Shown: piece by piece, positions 24,394 through 34,189 of the stretch
How the letters are laid out: each line of letters begins with the position of its first letter
How positions within the stretch are numbered: the stretch's first letter is position 1
Source of the DNA: Erodium maritimum
Taxonomy: Eukaryota > Streptophyta > Magnoliopsida > Geraniales > Geraniaceae
Direction of reading: 5' to 3'
Length of the DNA stretch: 64,000 nt
NCBI GenBank assembly: GCA_963921825.1
Contig: OY997594.1
Location: 67,441,675-67,505,674, forward strand
Notes under the pieces: model-generated
Database searches by the model: none
What the model saw: only the letters and a program-made list of their open reading frames with translations
What the model was told of the DNA's origin: nothing
Translations under genes and position numbers: made by a program

Positions 24394-25580
24394 ATGCCTC
24401 CCTCCAAAGGTACGTAATCTACAATGGTTTTGGAGTTGCATTCTCATAAAAGGGTATAGAAATCTGAGTTTGTGATGACATTTTGTTACTTCAATTTTTC
24501 TGATTTTGGGTTTTGATCCAAATGAACCATCTCTTGTATTTACCTAGATATTTATATTTGTATTTGAAGAATGATACATAATTGATGATAGTAAGTTGAG
24601 TTAAGTGATTGGGGTTAGTTTGGTACTTAATTTGGATTGCTCTTACAATGGTTTAGTAACCCCGTAGATTAATAGCAATTATACGTCTGTTGCATACTTA
24701 TGTTAAAGTCATGTTATTTCCTGGTACTTGTCAGTTTTCACAATTATTCAATCTATTTAATTGTTCATAGGATATGTCCTAAAGCTAGTAATTGGTGTTT
24801 AGTTAGTGCTTAATGCTTATTTGTTTGGAGCTTTTAGGATGTCCCAAGGACCAACCTTGCCATTAAAAAATGATGTATGAGATATATCTCATTGTGTCGG
24901 TTCTATTTGGCATGCACTCTGACGGTCCTAAGCTTAATTTTACATCCCTTACAGTTGATAAGAAGGCTGATCCCAAGGCACAGGCCTTGAAGGCTGCCAA
25001 GGCAGTTAAGTCTGGTCAGGGTTTTAAGAAGACTGTCAAGAAAATCCGCACCTCTGTCACCTTCCACCGCCCAAGAACCTTGAAGAAGGAGAGGAACCCT
25101 AAGTACCCTCGTGTTAGTGCACCTGGGAGGAACAAGTTGGACCAGTACCAAATCCTCAAGTACCCATTAACCACCGAGTCTGCGATGAAGAAGATTGAGG
25201 ACAACAACACCCTCGTCTTCATTGTTGACATTCGTGCTGACAAGAAGAAGATCAAGGATGCCGTGAAGAAGATGTATGACATCCAAACCAAGAAAGTCAA
25301 CACTTTGATCAGGTAAATATCCAAGCATGTGGCTTTGAAATTGCATGGGAACTCTTAAACAAGTTAATAATGTGCTGTAACTCGCATTATTTTTATTACA
25401 TGTTTTCAATTTTCAGGGGTGATCCACTTTATATGGCTTGATTTGTAGTTTGTTATTTTTCACGTGTCTGAATTTTGCTTCCTTTGGTGATACAGGCCCG
25501 ATGGAACCAAGAAGGCCTATGTGAGGTTGACACCAGACTATGATGCCTTGGATGTTGCTAACAAGATTGGCATCATCTAA
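24394..25580 (+). CDS. RPL23A: 60S ribosomal protein L23a (uL23)
   Basis: Component of the large subunit near the exit tunnel mouth, a docking site for SRP and nascent-chain factors. Three exons: 24394-24409 (MPPSK plus one base), 24955-25312 and 25496-25580, with GT-AG borders at each junction. Together they give 459 nt and 152 aa, near the usual plant length. The sequence follows plant L23a closely: a basic N-terminal extension ([19 protein letters not shown]), then the L23 core ([52 protein letters not shown]) and the C terminus VANKIGII. The first coding exon is only 16 nt, so frame-based gene finding would wrongly begin upstream in the intron at 24870. The neighbourhood is transposon debris on both sides. 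Confidence 0.97.
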
Positions 25581-25856
25581 ATTCTGAATGAATTTCTGCT
25601 TGTCTTGAGATAGAGAGATCAATTCCATACTATTGACAGTTTTGTCGAATGTTCTTTTTAGGACTCCAGTGCCCTTAATTTGTCTAAACCTTTATGTATT
25701 GTGAACCTATTTCTGTTCTACCTTTGCAATGGAAATTTGAATTAGATTGAGTTATCTTGCCATGCATGCATTAGCATTTCTCATCTGATATGCTTTTCCT
25801 TTGTTTTATATATCATTGTCCATGCTTGTCTGATGAGATTGATTTCCAGTAGGGTT

Positions 25857-25938
25857 ATTACTGCATTGTTTTTTTGAAACGTTTTATCGATGTGGCTGTT
25901 GGGATTCGACCCCAGGTCTCCACATTACTGCATTGTTT
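25857..25938 (-). mobile_element. 5'-truncated SINE fragment with 15-bp target duplication
   Basis: A 52-bp insert (25872-25923) is flanked by the perfect direct repeat attactgcattgttt (25857-25871 and 25924-25938). On the minus strand it ends in an oligo(A) run and contains a box-B-like GGTCGAATCCC, typical of a tRNA-derived SINE whose 5' half is lost. It lies about 280 bp beyond the RPL23A stop codon. Confidence 0.65.
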
Positions 25939-26489
25939 GTAATGGAAAGCTTCATTTGACAGTCCATACACACATCCTTACCTCAATGTTTACAGCACAA
26001 AATCATGTTTTTGATATATACACACATTTGACCATTCATTCACACATATGTTCTAAATGCCGAGCCCTTCTATCCTCAAAAAGTGCACTGAGCTCTCAGA
26101 TTTTTAGATTTCGCATCCGAGTCTGTTTTTAGCGTTTGGTTTCTACACGGGATTCCTTGAGAAAAAAAACATTAGATGGGTATTACCTGAGAATTTGTGA
26201 TAGAACATAGGGATATCTTGAAGTTTTTCTTTATAGGGAAATAAAATTTTGTTTGCTGTTTTCATTGAATCAATATCTTATTTTGAAAACATTTTAATGA
26301 TGATAAACTTTTAAAATTAATTATCAATGACAAATCTATAAATTGGACTGCACGTGAAAGAATGCTTATATTGTTTAAATCAGTATACAACAAGCACCAC
26401 TAAACCCACCCTCCCAATATTATTGTTGGTTTATCTGGGTAGTTTTTGGGCCAGTTTTTATTGGTTTGTTGTTAGTTTGGTTTTAGGCC

Positions 26490-28762
26490 TTAGAGCATGT
26501 ACAACGGAACGCATCCGCGCCCCACTCCGCGCGCGCCCGGGCCGTTCCGCTGTGGAGCCGGAAAAACGCTCTCCCGCTCCCTGATACGCGCTCCTCGCTC
26601 CCCAATGGCTGCCCGCTGGCCGCTCCTCGCTCCCTCGCTGCGCTGGCCGCCTGCGGTGCCGCCACGTGGCCACCCGACCTTTAGCAACGGTCAACTAACG
26701 GCTCTATTTTTTTTAATTCAAAATCAGTAAAAAAAAACCCTATAAATACCCATCTTCACTTTCATTTTTTCCACACCACTCTCTACTTTCACTCTCCAAC
26801 TTCACTCTCTTCTTCCCAAATTCTCCTCTCTCGTTTCAATTATTCTCGTGAAAAATGTCGGGCGACGCTGGGTCTCGTGCACAGTCAGTTGGTGACGAAG
26901 TAGGATTCAGCGAGGACGAACTGGCACGAGGTTTCGAAGACATTCTAACGGGCAATCGCGACAACTCCCCATACTCGCAACCGGGGTCGAGTTCAGGTAA
27001 ATGCAAACTTATTATTTATGTAACGTAATTTTGTTAATTAATTTATTGTATTAATGAATTCTATTCATTTTTTTAGTAATGTATTATATTAATGCATTCT
27101 ATTAATTTTTATAGTAATTTATTATATTAATGCATTGTTAATTAATTTATTGTATTAATTTTTTGTAATAGGGCAATACCGTCCCCAACAATTTCAAGTG
27201 GCGTCAGGGTTCTAGGTGCGATCACAATTTGGTATGTACCCACAAGGGTTCCAGACGCCACCGTTTGGGATGACCCCGCAAGGGTTCTCGCTGCCACCTC
27301 AATTCTACAACTACGAGGGGCACCCACTACCCGACATACAAATCCCCCAACCATCCTCTAGCGGACCTTCCCAACGACGAGCCCGAGCCCCTGCCCGAGC
27401 CCAACCCCGAGGCCAACCCCAAGAACCAGTTCCGGAGGGCCGGACATTCAGCAAGCAGGAGGACCTCCACCTCATAACTTGTTGGTTGAGTACTACAAAA
27501 GACCCCATCAAGGGCAACTCTCAAACCGGCACCACATTCTGGGGCGAAGTTACGAAGAAATACAACTCGAAGGGAGGTTTCCCAGAGCGCCGCTGGGAAG
27601 CTATCAAGAAACGTTGGGGCAGAGGTTCCTCTCAGACAAGGAGGATGCTCGGCTATTTGAAGAGGTCCAAGGAAGAGAAACCGAGCGGCGCCAACCAAGA
27701 AGAACATATGAGACGTCCGAAGGAATTGTGGGAGGATGCAGGGAAAGTGGGTGACCACCCACTAAGGTTCGAGCTGGATCATTGGGTGAAGAGGCTCGAG
27801 GGCGTCACGAAGTTCATTGCCCAGGAGGGCACAATGGGAAATGTCCGCTGTCAAGTACGCCAACAACGACAGCGGTTGGATGAGGCTAGGGGGCTTACAG
27901 CTCAACCCCACCCACAAGCACAGGGGAGGAGGGCACACATCTCAGTGGTGAGTCCCAACCACCAGAATGGGGAGGAAGCGACAACTACGAGGGGACTCAG
28001 GTCCCTCTCAGCGACACACCCCCATCCCCTGAGGCCGCCCCAAGTCCCCCTCGCCGACCGCAAGGGAAGAAGGTAGCGAAGGCTGCAAAGAAGGGGACCG
28101 TCCTCACGGCCCAAATGTCTGCCTTCGCCGAGCTGGAACGTTCACGGATGGAGGCTGAACGTACACGTGCCGAACAACATGCAGAAATGTATCACATGAT
28201 ACAGACATTAACCCAACAGTGGGAAGCAAACCTCGCCACCTACAGGTCCCTGTTGGGGAAGGATACATCTTCCTTCGACGAAGAGGATATGGCAGACCAT
28301 AAGTTTTTCAAGTCCGAACTGCGACAACTCATATCAACCCTTAAAGCCTAAATTGATGATCTTCGACGGCAACCCCCACCACCGGATGTCGACCCAACAG
28401 AGGATGATTCTTGAACTTGTATTTTGTTTTGGGTTGTATTAAAAGGGGTTGAATAAAATTTAAAGTTCAATTATATTTGTGTTAAATTTATTTATGAATT
28501 ATTTAATGTCATTAATTATTTATTTCCAAAATTGTTTAAATTATAAATAATTTAAACGGTTTCTGATAAAGAATTAAATAAAACAGCAACATATCAATTA
28601 ATAATCCATTCAGCACTGTTCTGCACTCCCAGGACCTCAGAGGTCCTTTCTGTTGCAAAACACTCACTTTTCTGCACTCCTAGGACCTCACTTTTGTCCA
28701 GTCAGCACAAGTTCTGCACTCCCAGGACCTCACCAAGGTCCTTTCTGTTGTACATGCTCTTA
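26490..28762 (+). mobile_element. PIF/Harbinger element (ORF1 only)
   Basis: The element is 26493-28759 (2267 bp), bounded by the inverted ends GAGCATGTACAAC and by a 3-bp TTA duplication (26490-26492 and 28760-28762), the hallmark of PIF/Harbinger. It encodes a Myb-like ORF1 but no DDE transposase ORF2, so it is non-autonomous. Near the right end the phrase ttctgcactcccaggacctca recurs three times (about 28618, 28672 and 28712), forming subterminal repeats. Confidence 0.85.
26855..28351 (+). pseudogene. PIF/Harbinger ORF1 (Myb/trihelix-like, NAM-associated-type) pseudogene
   Basis: In this transposon group ORF1 is a DNA-binding partner of the transposase. Exon 1 is 26855-26996, starting MSGDAGSR, with a GT donor after GSSS. 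Exon 2 begins at 27172. An in-frame TAG at 27213-27215 interrupts it. The frame then runs to 28076 with the Myb-like block FSKQEDLHLITCWLSTTKDP, TTFWGEVTKKYN and RRWEAIKKRWGR. A frameshift before about 27960 moves the end into another frame, with KKVAKAAKKG and a coiled-coil tail (28115-28351, ELERSRMEAERTRAEQHAEM). With one stop and one frameshift, the protein is not made intact. Confidence 0.8.
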
Positions 28763-29067
28763 GTCCTGGTTGGCTTGTTGTTTGTTGGCCTTTGTGTTAC
28801 TTTGGTTTGAGGTCGTAGTCCTGATTGGCTTGTTTGTTTTGGTTTGTCCTTTTTTCAGTTTTAAGACCTTAGACGTTGTTCTCCTCATGTTAGAAATATT
28901 TGGGCTCATAACCTGGTTTGTACTCACACAATGGGATTGTTGTTCTGGTTCGAGGTGTCCGTAAGACATGCTCAGGTTTGTATGTGGAGGGGTTATTCCT
29001 TGGCCTTGTTTTTCATTTTGAAAACTTCAACCTTCAATAAAATTTGTTGACAAAAAAAAGGTTTCAG

Positions 29068-30215
29068 TTTTTTTTGTTGATATTAAACGAGAGGATATTA
29101 TAGATAAAAAGTGTTTACAACAAAAAAAGCAATAAAACACTTAAATGACAAAAAAGAAAACGAGTGAACAGAAAAGTAAAGAGCTCAAGGCACCGAACCA
29201 CCTCACTGAGATGTCTGGAAGGGGATACTAAGGTAGCGTCTGATGACACCGATACAACGAGTCCAAACTAGAAGCTAGGGTAGAGGCATAGAGCATACCC
29301 ATTGTCGGAGAGAAACTACAATGGACTAAGTATTCCCCCAGGATGCCAGCGTGCGTCGTCCTCCATGGAATGATAAAGGTAGGGCTCCAAAACGCGGGAA
29401 TGCTGACCTCCTACCACCTTTCTTCCAGGGGGTGGTGTTGCTGGTCAACCCCCACTAGGCCACGAGGTCCTCATTAATTGAGGCGAGGATGTTTAGAGCA
29501 CCTCACTGGTAAGTTTGATGCCTCCTCGGACTTCGTAACACTCTCTACTTTCGTGATTGGACCATTACCAGAGCCACCTCCAAGCGTCGCTTCCTGACCT
29601 CCTAGTATCCTCGGTGACCAATACGTCGAGACGTAGGAGACGAACAACTTTCCTCTGCCCGTATCGTCGCTGCAAGGCACTCGATGTCCCTTGCCTACGT
29701 CGCAAAACCCAATCCCAACTCTGTCGCCATCACTAAGCCAAACAGACGCATGCCCAAGGAAGATGGGGTAGAAGATCTGGGCACGTCGATGGATGAGCCG
29801 CCGGGCACGCCATCTACAACCACCATCGCCGCTTGAGCGTTTTTGCTACAAACCCTAAAAAGATAGGGCGAGCACCTTGGGACCGCCATAATATTTCCCC
29901 GCCGACGGAAACCCTTCTTGTCGTATAGTCGAGATCTCACACGACCACCAAACATCTGATATCCTCGCCTCTCAGTATCCGTTCCGTGATTGATCCACAC
30001 TTGTAAGGATATATAAATCAAGCAACGATCTAATGGATCCTATTGTCCATTCGGCTTGAAACCGTCCCTGCTCAATCCCATAAAACACAAAATACACCAT
30101 AAAATACACGTACGAGCCATGGTGCACAGAATTAACCGATGATCAATCATCGGTGAATAATCACCAAGCCACCAAAAAAACCAAGATGGCGGCAGAGCTC
30201 TGTCGGGGCTTTATT
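29068..30215 (-). mobile_element. Non-autonomous LINE-like element, minus strand, ORF1 derivative
   Basis: At 29068-29075 a T-run preceding gttgatattaaacgag is the inverted 3' A-tail. The 3' region (about 29330-29420) shares the stretch gccagcgtgcgtcgtcctcc and the following aacgcggga with the elements at 2.8 kb and, on the other strand, 32.4 kb. ORF1-like frames at 30021 down to 29695 and 29680 down to 29474 carry no RT or endonuclease signature. The 5' end lies near 30210, with no confident target duplication. Confidence 0.5.
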
Positions 30216-30287
30216 TAGGTTTTAAACTATATAAAATTATAAAAATAACATTTAAAAATAAATTTTAAATATTATAAATGAAATATG

Positions 30288-32753
30288 AAAGATTTTTGGA
30301 AAACATTATATTTTTAGTCGCAACTCTCTCTCTCTAGGGTTAGGGTTCTGTGTGAATTTTTTCGACTTCCATGGCTCTCACGAGTGATTTGGTGGGCGGA
30401 GAGGATTATCTCGACGACGTGCAATCCCTGGGATCGCGTCTGTCGGAGCCAGTGGTGCAGGGGATGGAGAACGAGACTGAGTCGGGATCGCTGACGTTGG
30501 GGATGGCCGGAGAAGACGATCTCGTGGTATCCGAGGACGCTGGGACGGGACATGATGATTCACCGCTGCGTTTCTTGGCACAGAGATCAGGCGAGGACGA
30601 TTGGGTCGTCGGGGGAAGAATCCAGGCGGGGTCGAGGTGTGTTCGCCGAACTCCGACGAAGAGACCAAGACCACGGCGTCAGGGGAGTGGCTCGGGACGG
30701 GGAATGCAAGCGTCCGAGGGTGTCGGGGGCGTGGTATACTCGGTCGGAGGCGGGGGAGTGAAGTCTCCACCGGTACCGGTGTCGGAGGGGGTGGGGGATG
30801 AAGCTGACCCGATTCTGGTGTCCTCGGACACGACACTAACGTTGGAAGAATCGGCGGCGACATTTGCGTGGCGGAAAAGAAAAGGCAAGGGACTGGCGGC
30901 GCGGGAGGAACCTAGGGTTCCAGTGGAGGAACTGGGCCGGACCAAGGAGGGCGCGAGTTTGGGCTAGGGCCTGATGAAGGACGCCCGACGGGTTGGGCGT
31001 CAACAGGTGGGTTGGGCCCCAAGGTCGGGTTCGGGCCAGAGACCGGGCAGGGCTCGGACGGGCACAGGTGATGTGGCTCGGTGGGCGGCCCACGGGTCGG
31101 GGAAAGAGCGGATCGGGTCAAGCCTGCCGGGTTATGGAGCCGGGTCGGGCCAGGGTCCGTGGGTGGGGGGAGGTCACGGATCGGATCCGGTCCGGCTTCC
31201 GAACCAAATGCACAACTCGGGTCAGGTATTGCACGACAACCCGTTTGGCCCGTTAGGAAGGGATTGGCAGTCCTCGGAAGAAAAAGTCGGGGCCTTTGGA
31301 TCTCAGATGGGTGCCATGAGGATCAAGGAGGTCGTGATACCGGTTCAGGAGGTCACTAGACGGGAGAATCTGTATAGGTTCGCACTAGCAGCCAAGGTCC
31401 TAACATCCAATAAATTTTTCTAGGAAATCAGTGGTAGCGCGTTTGGAGGATGTCTGGGGCATGAAGGTTGAGGCTAAACCTTTGGAGGGAGGCCTAGTCG
31501 TTTTTTTCTCCAGGACAGCTAAAGAACGGGAAAGAGTGTTGCTGGGGGAACCGTGGTCCTTCTGGGACTCCCTTGTCCTGTTTACGGACCTAAGGGCCCA
31601 TATTCAAGTGAAGGATCTGGAGTTTCATCATTTCTTGGTCTGGGCGCGGGTATCGAACTTACCTGTGGGGGCATGGACGAGAGATGTGGGATTCAGAGTG
31701 GGGAACACGCCGGGGGTCTGCGAAGGGGTGGATGTGGATAAGAGGGACTCTGCTGGGGGGATTTCATGAAGATCAGAATCCGGGCGGACATTCGGGTACC
31801 TCTACAGAGCCAACATTGGTTTCGCCTGTCTGCATCCCTGGTACGAACTCGGTTGGTTATCTCATATGAACACTTACATGAGCATTGTTTTGGATGTTGT
31901 TGTGATGGACATCTATTCCCGGTATGCCCGGTTGTTGGGGGTGTGAGGGGATCATCGCTGAAGGCGCCGACGGATCCGAGATCGGCCCTGGAAAAGGCGA
32001 AACACGGGAAAGCTACCCCAGGGACGAATTGGACATATCAAGGAGGTAAAGGAAGGGGGGACCAGTCAGGGGGACCCAAGGATGCCCCCACAGCCCCAGG
32101 AAATGAGGAGGTATGGGGGGCAGAGGGAGAGGGAGGAGGAAATACCGGTAGGTTGGCTTCCCCGTGAACCATCTTCGTCGCTGTCTAGAAAGAAGAGGGC
32201 GGAGAGGGATGAGGACCCTGAGGAGGAGGAAGGATCATCGACGTCTGATGGGGCGTCACATGTAGCGTCGGGGGGCTTCAAGCCCCCCCCCCCGGCTCCA
32301 AGAATGAGTGCTGGGGTCCCAGGGAGGTGTTGGTCGACTGTACCTCCTCCCTGGCAGATAGGTGGCATTGATACTGCCAACAGTCGATATGTTATTTCCC
32401 TACCATTTCGGAGTCAGCAATCCCGCGTTCAGGAGCCCTACCACTATCAATCAAGGGAGGACGACGCACACTGACTTACCGGGGGAGTAATCGGTCCACC
32501 ACTGCAAAGTTATCATCTGATCTGCTCGATCAGTTTTTAGGGTTGGAGCATACTGTATCAGTGTCTCTGGATGCTTCCACAGACCCACCCCTCCGATCGC
32601 TCTTATGCCCATGAGCAACATTTACTATTCTACAATTATCTTTCAGTTTATGTTAGTTTTCTTAGTTGTATGGTGTTATCCGTTTTATCGATCACCAGAA
32701 TGCTTTAATTTATAATATCCATCGTTCTGCCTCAAAAAAAAAAAAGATTTTTG
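30288..32753 (+). mobile_element. LINE-derived element with ORF1 and 3' tail but no ORF2
   Basis: The plus-strand insertion begins near 30299 and ends in a run of about 13 A residues (32734-32745). A short direct repeat aaagatttttg lies at 30288-30298 and again at 32743-32753. It contains one ORF1 region and a 3' untranslated region, and lacks all of ORF2. The 3' part at about 32405-32490 is the sense copy of the conserved stretch seen inverted at 2.8 kb and 29.35 kb. Confidence 0.65.
30371..32474 (+). pseudogene. LINE ORF1 (DUF4283 plus zinc knuckle) pseudogene
   Basis: Starts at an ATG at 30371 (MALTSDLVGGEDYLDDVQSL). The N-terminal 198 residues are acidic then glycine/serine rich. After two frame breaks, 31431-31769 gives the DUF4283 block (MVARLEDVWGMKVEAKPLEG, VLLGEPWSFWDSLVLF, FLVWARVSNLPVGAW). 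The frame from 31766 continues with the CCHC-like zinc knuckle YEHLHEHCFGCCCDGHLFPVC. The last part ends near 32474. In LINEs this protein binds the element RNA. Frameshifts near 30970, 31425 and 31760 and a later one make it non-functional. Confidence 0.7.
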
Positions 32754-32759
32754 ATATTA

Positions 32760-33128
32760 TGTAGAATTATCCCAATAATATCTATAAAAAAAATCAAATT
32801 TCATTCACATCTAAAAATTTACTGTTTTTCTCATGATTTAGTTTAGAACTAGAAGAGTTACTTTTGGGGCCAAACAGATCGGCAAATGGTATAGAAGTTT
32901 GGTTGTACAATTTTTTTTTTGAAGTCGTTGTACAAAGTATTTGATTGTTATTCAATTGATTTAAGCCGAAACATGAAATAACTAAGTTTTATTTTAGACG
33001 ATCATTATCCTTTTGTATAGCACTTTTCTCCCATAATACAAGAAAAACATTTAAAAAAAACCTAAGGATGTCTTCCTCTAACACTAATTGTAAAATAAGC
33101 TCAGCCATACGTAACACAATATTATGGG
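32760..33128. other. Intergenic, no feature recognised
   Basis: AT-rich sequence between the LINE-derived element and the 3' side of the defensin-like gene. It should contain the 3' untranslated region and poly(A) signal of that minus-strand gene. No canonical AATAAA is obvious close to the stop codon. Confidence 0.4.
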
Positions 33129-33503
33129 TCACATTCTGGCTGGTGCTACACAACAACACGTGCCTTCATCTTCACAATGGACGTTCCTGGCCTTTAAACC
33201 AATCTCTCTGATGCATTTATTCTCACACTTAACCATGTCGCATTCCATTATCGGAGTGAAGTACTGGCATACGCCATATCCCGATGTCGTACCTGTTAAA
33301 ACATGATTATATATTATAAAAAAAACATTTATTTATTTTTAATTGTCATAAAAAAAATACGGGTGATAATACCGATAACAATTAAACCAACTAATAGTGA
33401 ACTTTCTAGTGTGAAAGAAAGAGAGAAAACTACCTGGCAAGAAAATAAAGAGCAACCCAATTACAATTGCAATAGGAATGAAGATGGCGTTCTTCATGTT
33501 CAT
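33129..33503 (-). CDS. Defensin-like cysteine-rich secreted peptide
   Basis: A small two-exon gene on the minus strand: exon 1 is 33503-33434, exon 2 is 33292-33129, and the 141-bp intron has donor CCAG|GTAGTT and acceptor AACAG|GT. Joined, it gives 77 aa. Residues 1-24 form a hydrophobic signal peptide (MNMKNAIFIPIAIVIGLLF, then IFLPG). The mature part has eight cysteines spaced C-x8-C-x4-C-x3-C-x12-C-x5-C-C-C. The C-x3-C and terminal C-x-C pair fit the cysteine-stabilised alpha-beta fold of plant defensin-like (DEFL/LCR) peptides. The intron between signal and mature parts, in phase 1, is also typical. Such peptides are secreted and act in defence or in pollen-pistil and other cell signalling; the role here is unknown. 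A TATA box lies 75 bp upstream. The spacing is not that of a classical defensin, so subfamily is uncertain. Confidence 0.8.
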
Positions 33504-33577
33504 GATAATTGAAGTATTATTCAGAGTATGAAAACTAGGATATTAAATTGTACCCCAACTTCATTTCTTCCCTTACA

Positions 33578-33585
33578 TATTTATA
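33578..33585 (-). promoter_or_regulatory. TATA box of the defensin-like gene
   Basis: The minus strand reads TATAAATA here, in the context TTGTATAAATATG, about 75 bp before the start codon of the two-exon peptide gene. It is a good plant TATA consensus at a sensible distance. Confidence 0.6.
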
Positions 33586-33849
33586 CAAGAGTCAATGAGA
33601 CAAAAAAAAGGAAATAAGAAATCTTCCAAATAAATACAATATTTGTAAATAAAGAAACAAATCAATGTACAAATAAAGAAATGAAATAACGGTTACCTGA
33701 TTGAGATCAAGACCGATCACAATAGAATGTTACCTTTTATGCATAGTGTTTACATGCTACATTGGACTAATTAAGCATTTTCCTATAGTATGATTTTTTA
33801 TGGATATATAATCAATACAGCAAATAAACTCTTGTTATTATTTCAACTA

Positions 33850-34170
33850 AAGAGGGTTCCTGATCAGCCTTCAACCCGGCACCTGCGCTGCTAATCTCTC
33901 AAACCGAGATGCATACTCGTCCATAGAGCTTGTTTGTCGTAGCTTCGCGAGCTCCCCCAACCTGTTACCTGTCAATATTGAACCAAACATGTATTGCAAT
34001 ACAATTTGAAAGCCGACCAGTTAAGATTGAGACAATCCTTTTAAAGCTTCATATGCCACAGTTGGACATCGTCCTCCAGATGGAACGAGGCCAACAGAAC
34101 TTAGGTGCGGATACCGCACGATATACGGGTGGTGTGAGGAATATACGTCACATCCAACTATAGAGTTCTA
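33850..34170 (-). pseudogene. Ty3/gypsy-type gag fragment
   Basis: On the minus strand, GELAKLRQTSSMDEYASRF followed by ERLAAQVPG matches the retrotransposon gag domain. Upstream, after a frame change, SFHLEDDVQLWHM gives its earlier hydrophobic part. Stops and shifts are frequent. No LTR, protease or RT accompanies it, so it is an isolated fragment. Confidence 0.6.
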
Positions 34171-34189
34171 TATTTAGGTTTCGTTTTGA

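Larger units (their letters stand above)
26400..29060 (+). mobile_element. LINE 3' region interrupted by a PIF/Harbinger element
   Basis: The sequences at 26430-26492 and 28760-29058 are continuous in style: T-rich and G-rich untranslated sequence with repeated ttggtttgttg. They end in ttcaataaaatttgttgac and a run of about eight A residues at 29051-29058, a LINE-like 3' tail. The PIF element inserted into it at a TTA. The 5' limit is not defined and no ORF2 motif is visible. Confidence 0.35.

Noticed and set aside
24410-24954. Possible box C/D snoRNA in RPL23A intron 1 (gtgatga near 24471 with ctga near 24499)
   Set aside because: Spacing is too short, no terminal stem or second box pair is visible, and no antisense element could be recognised.
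24870-25316. 148-codon frame as the whole RPL23A protein
   Set aside because: Its first 28 codons are intron sequence. The true start is the 16-nt exon at 24394 and the last 27 residues come from a third exon.
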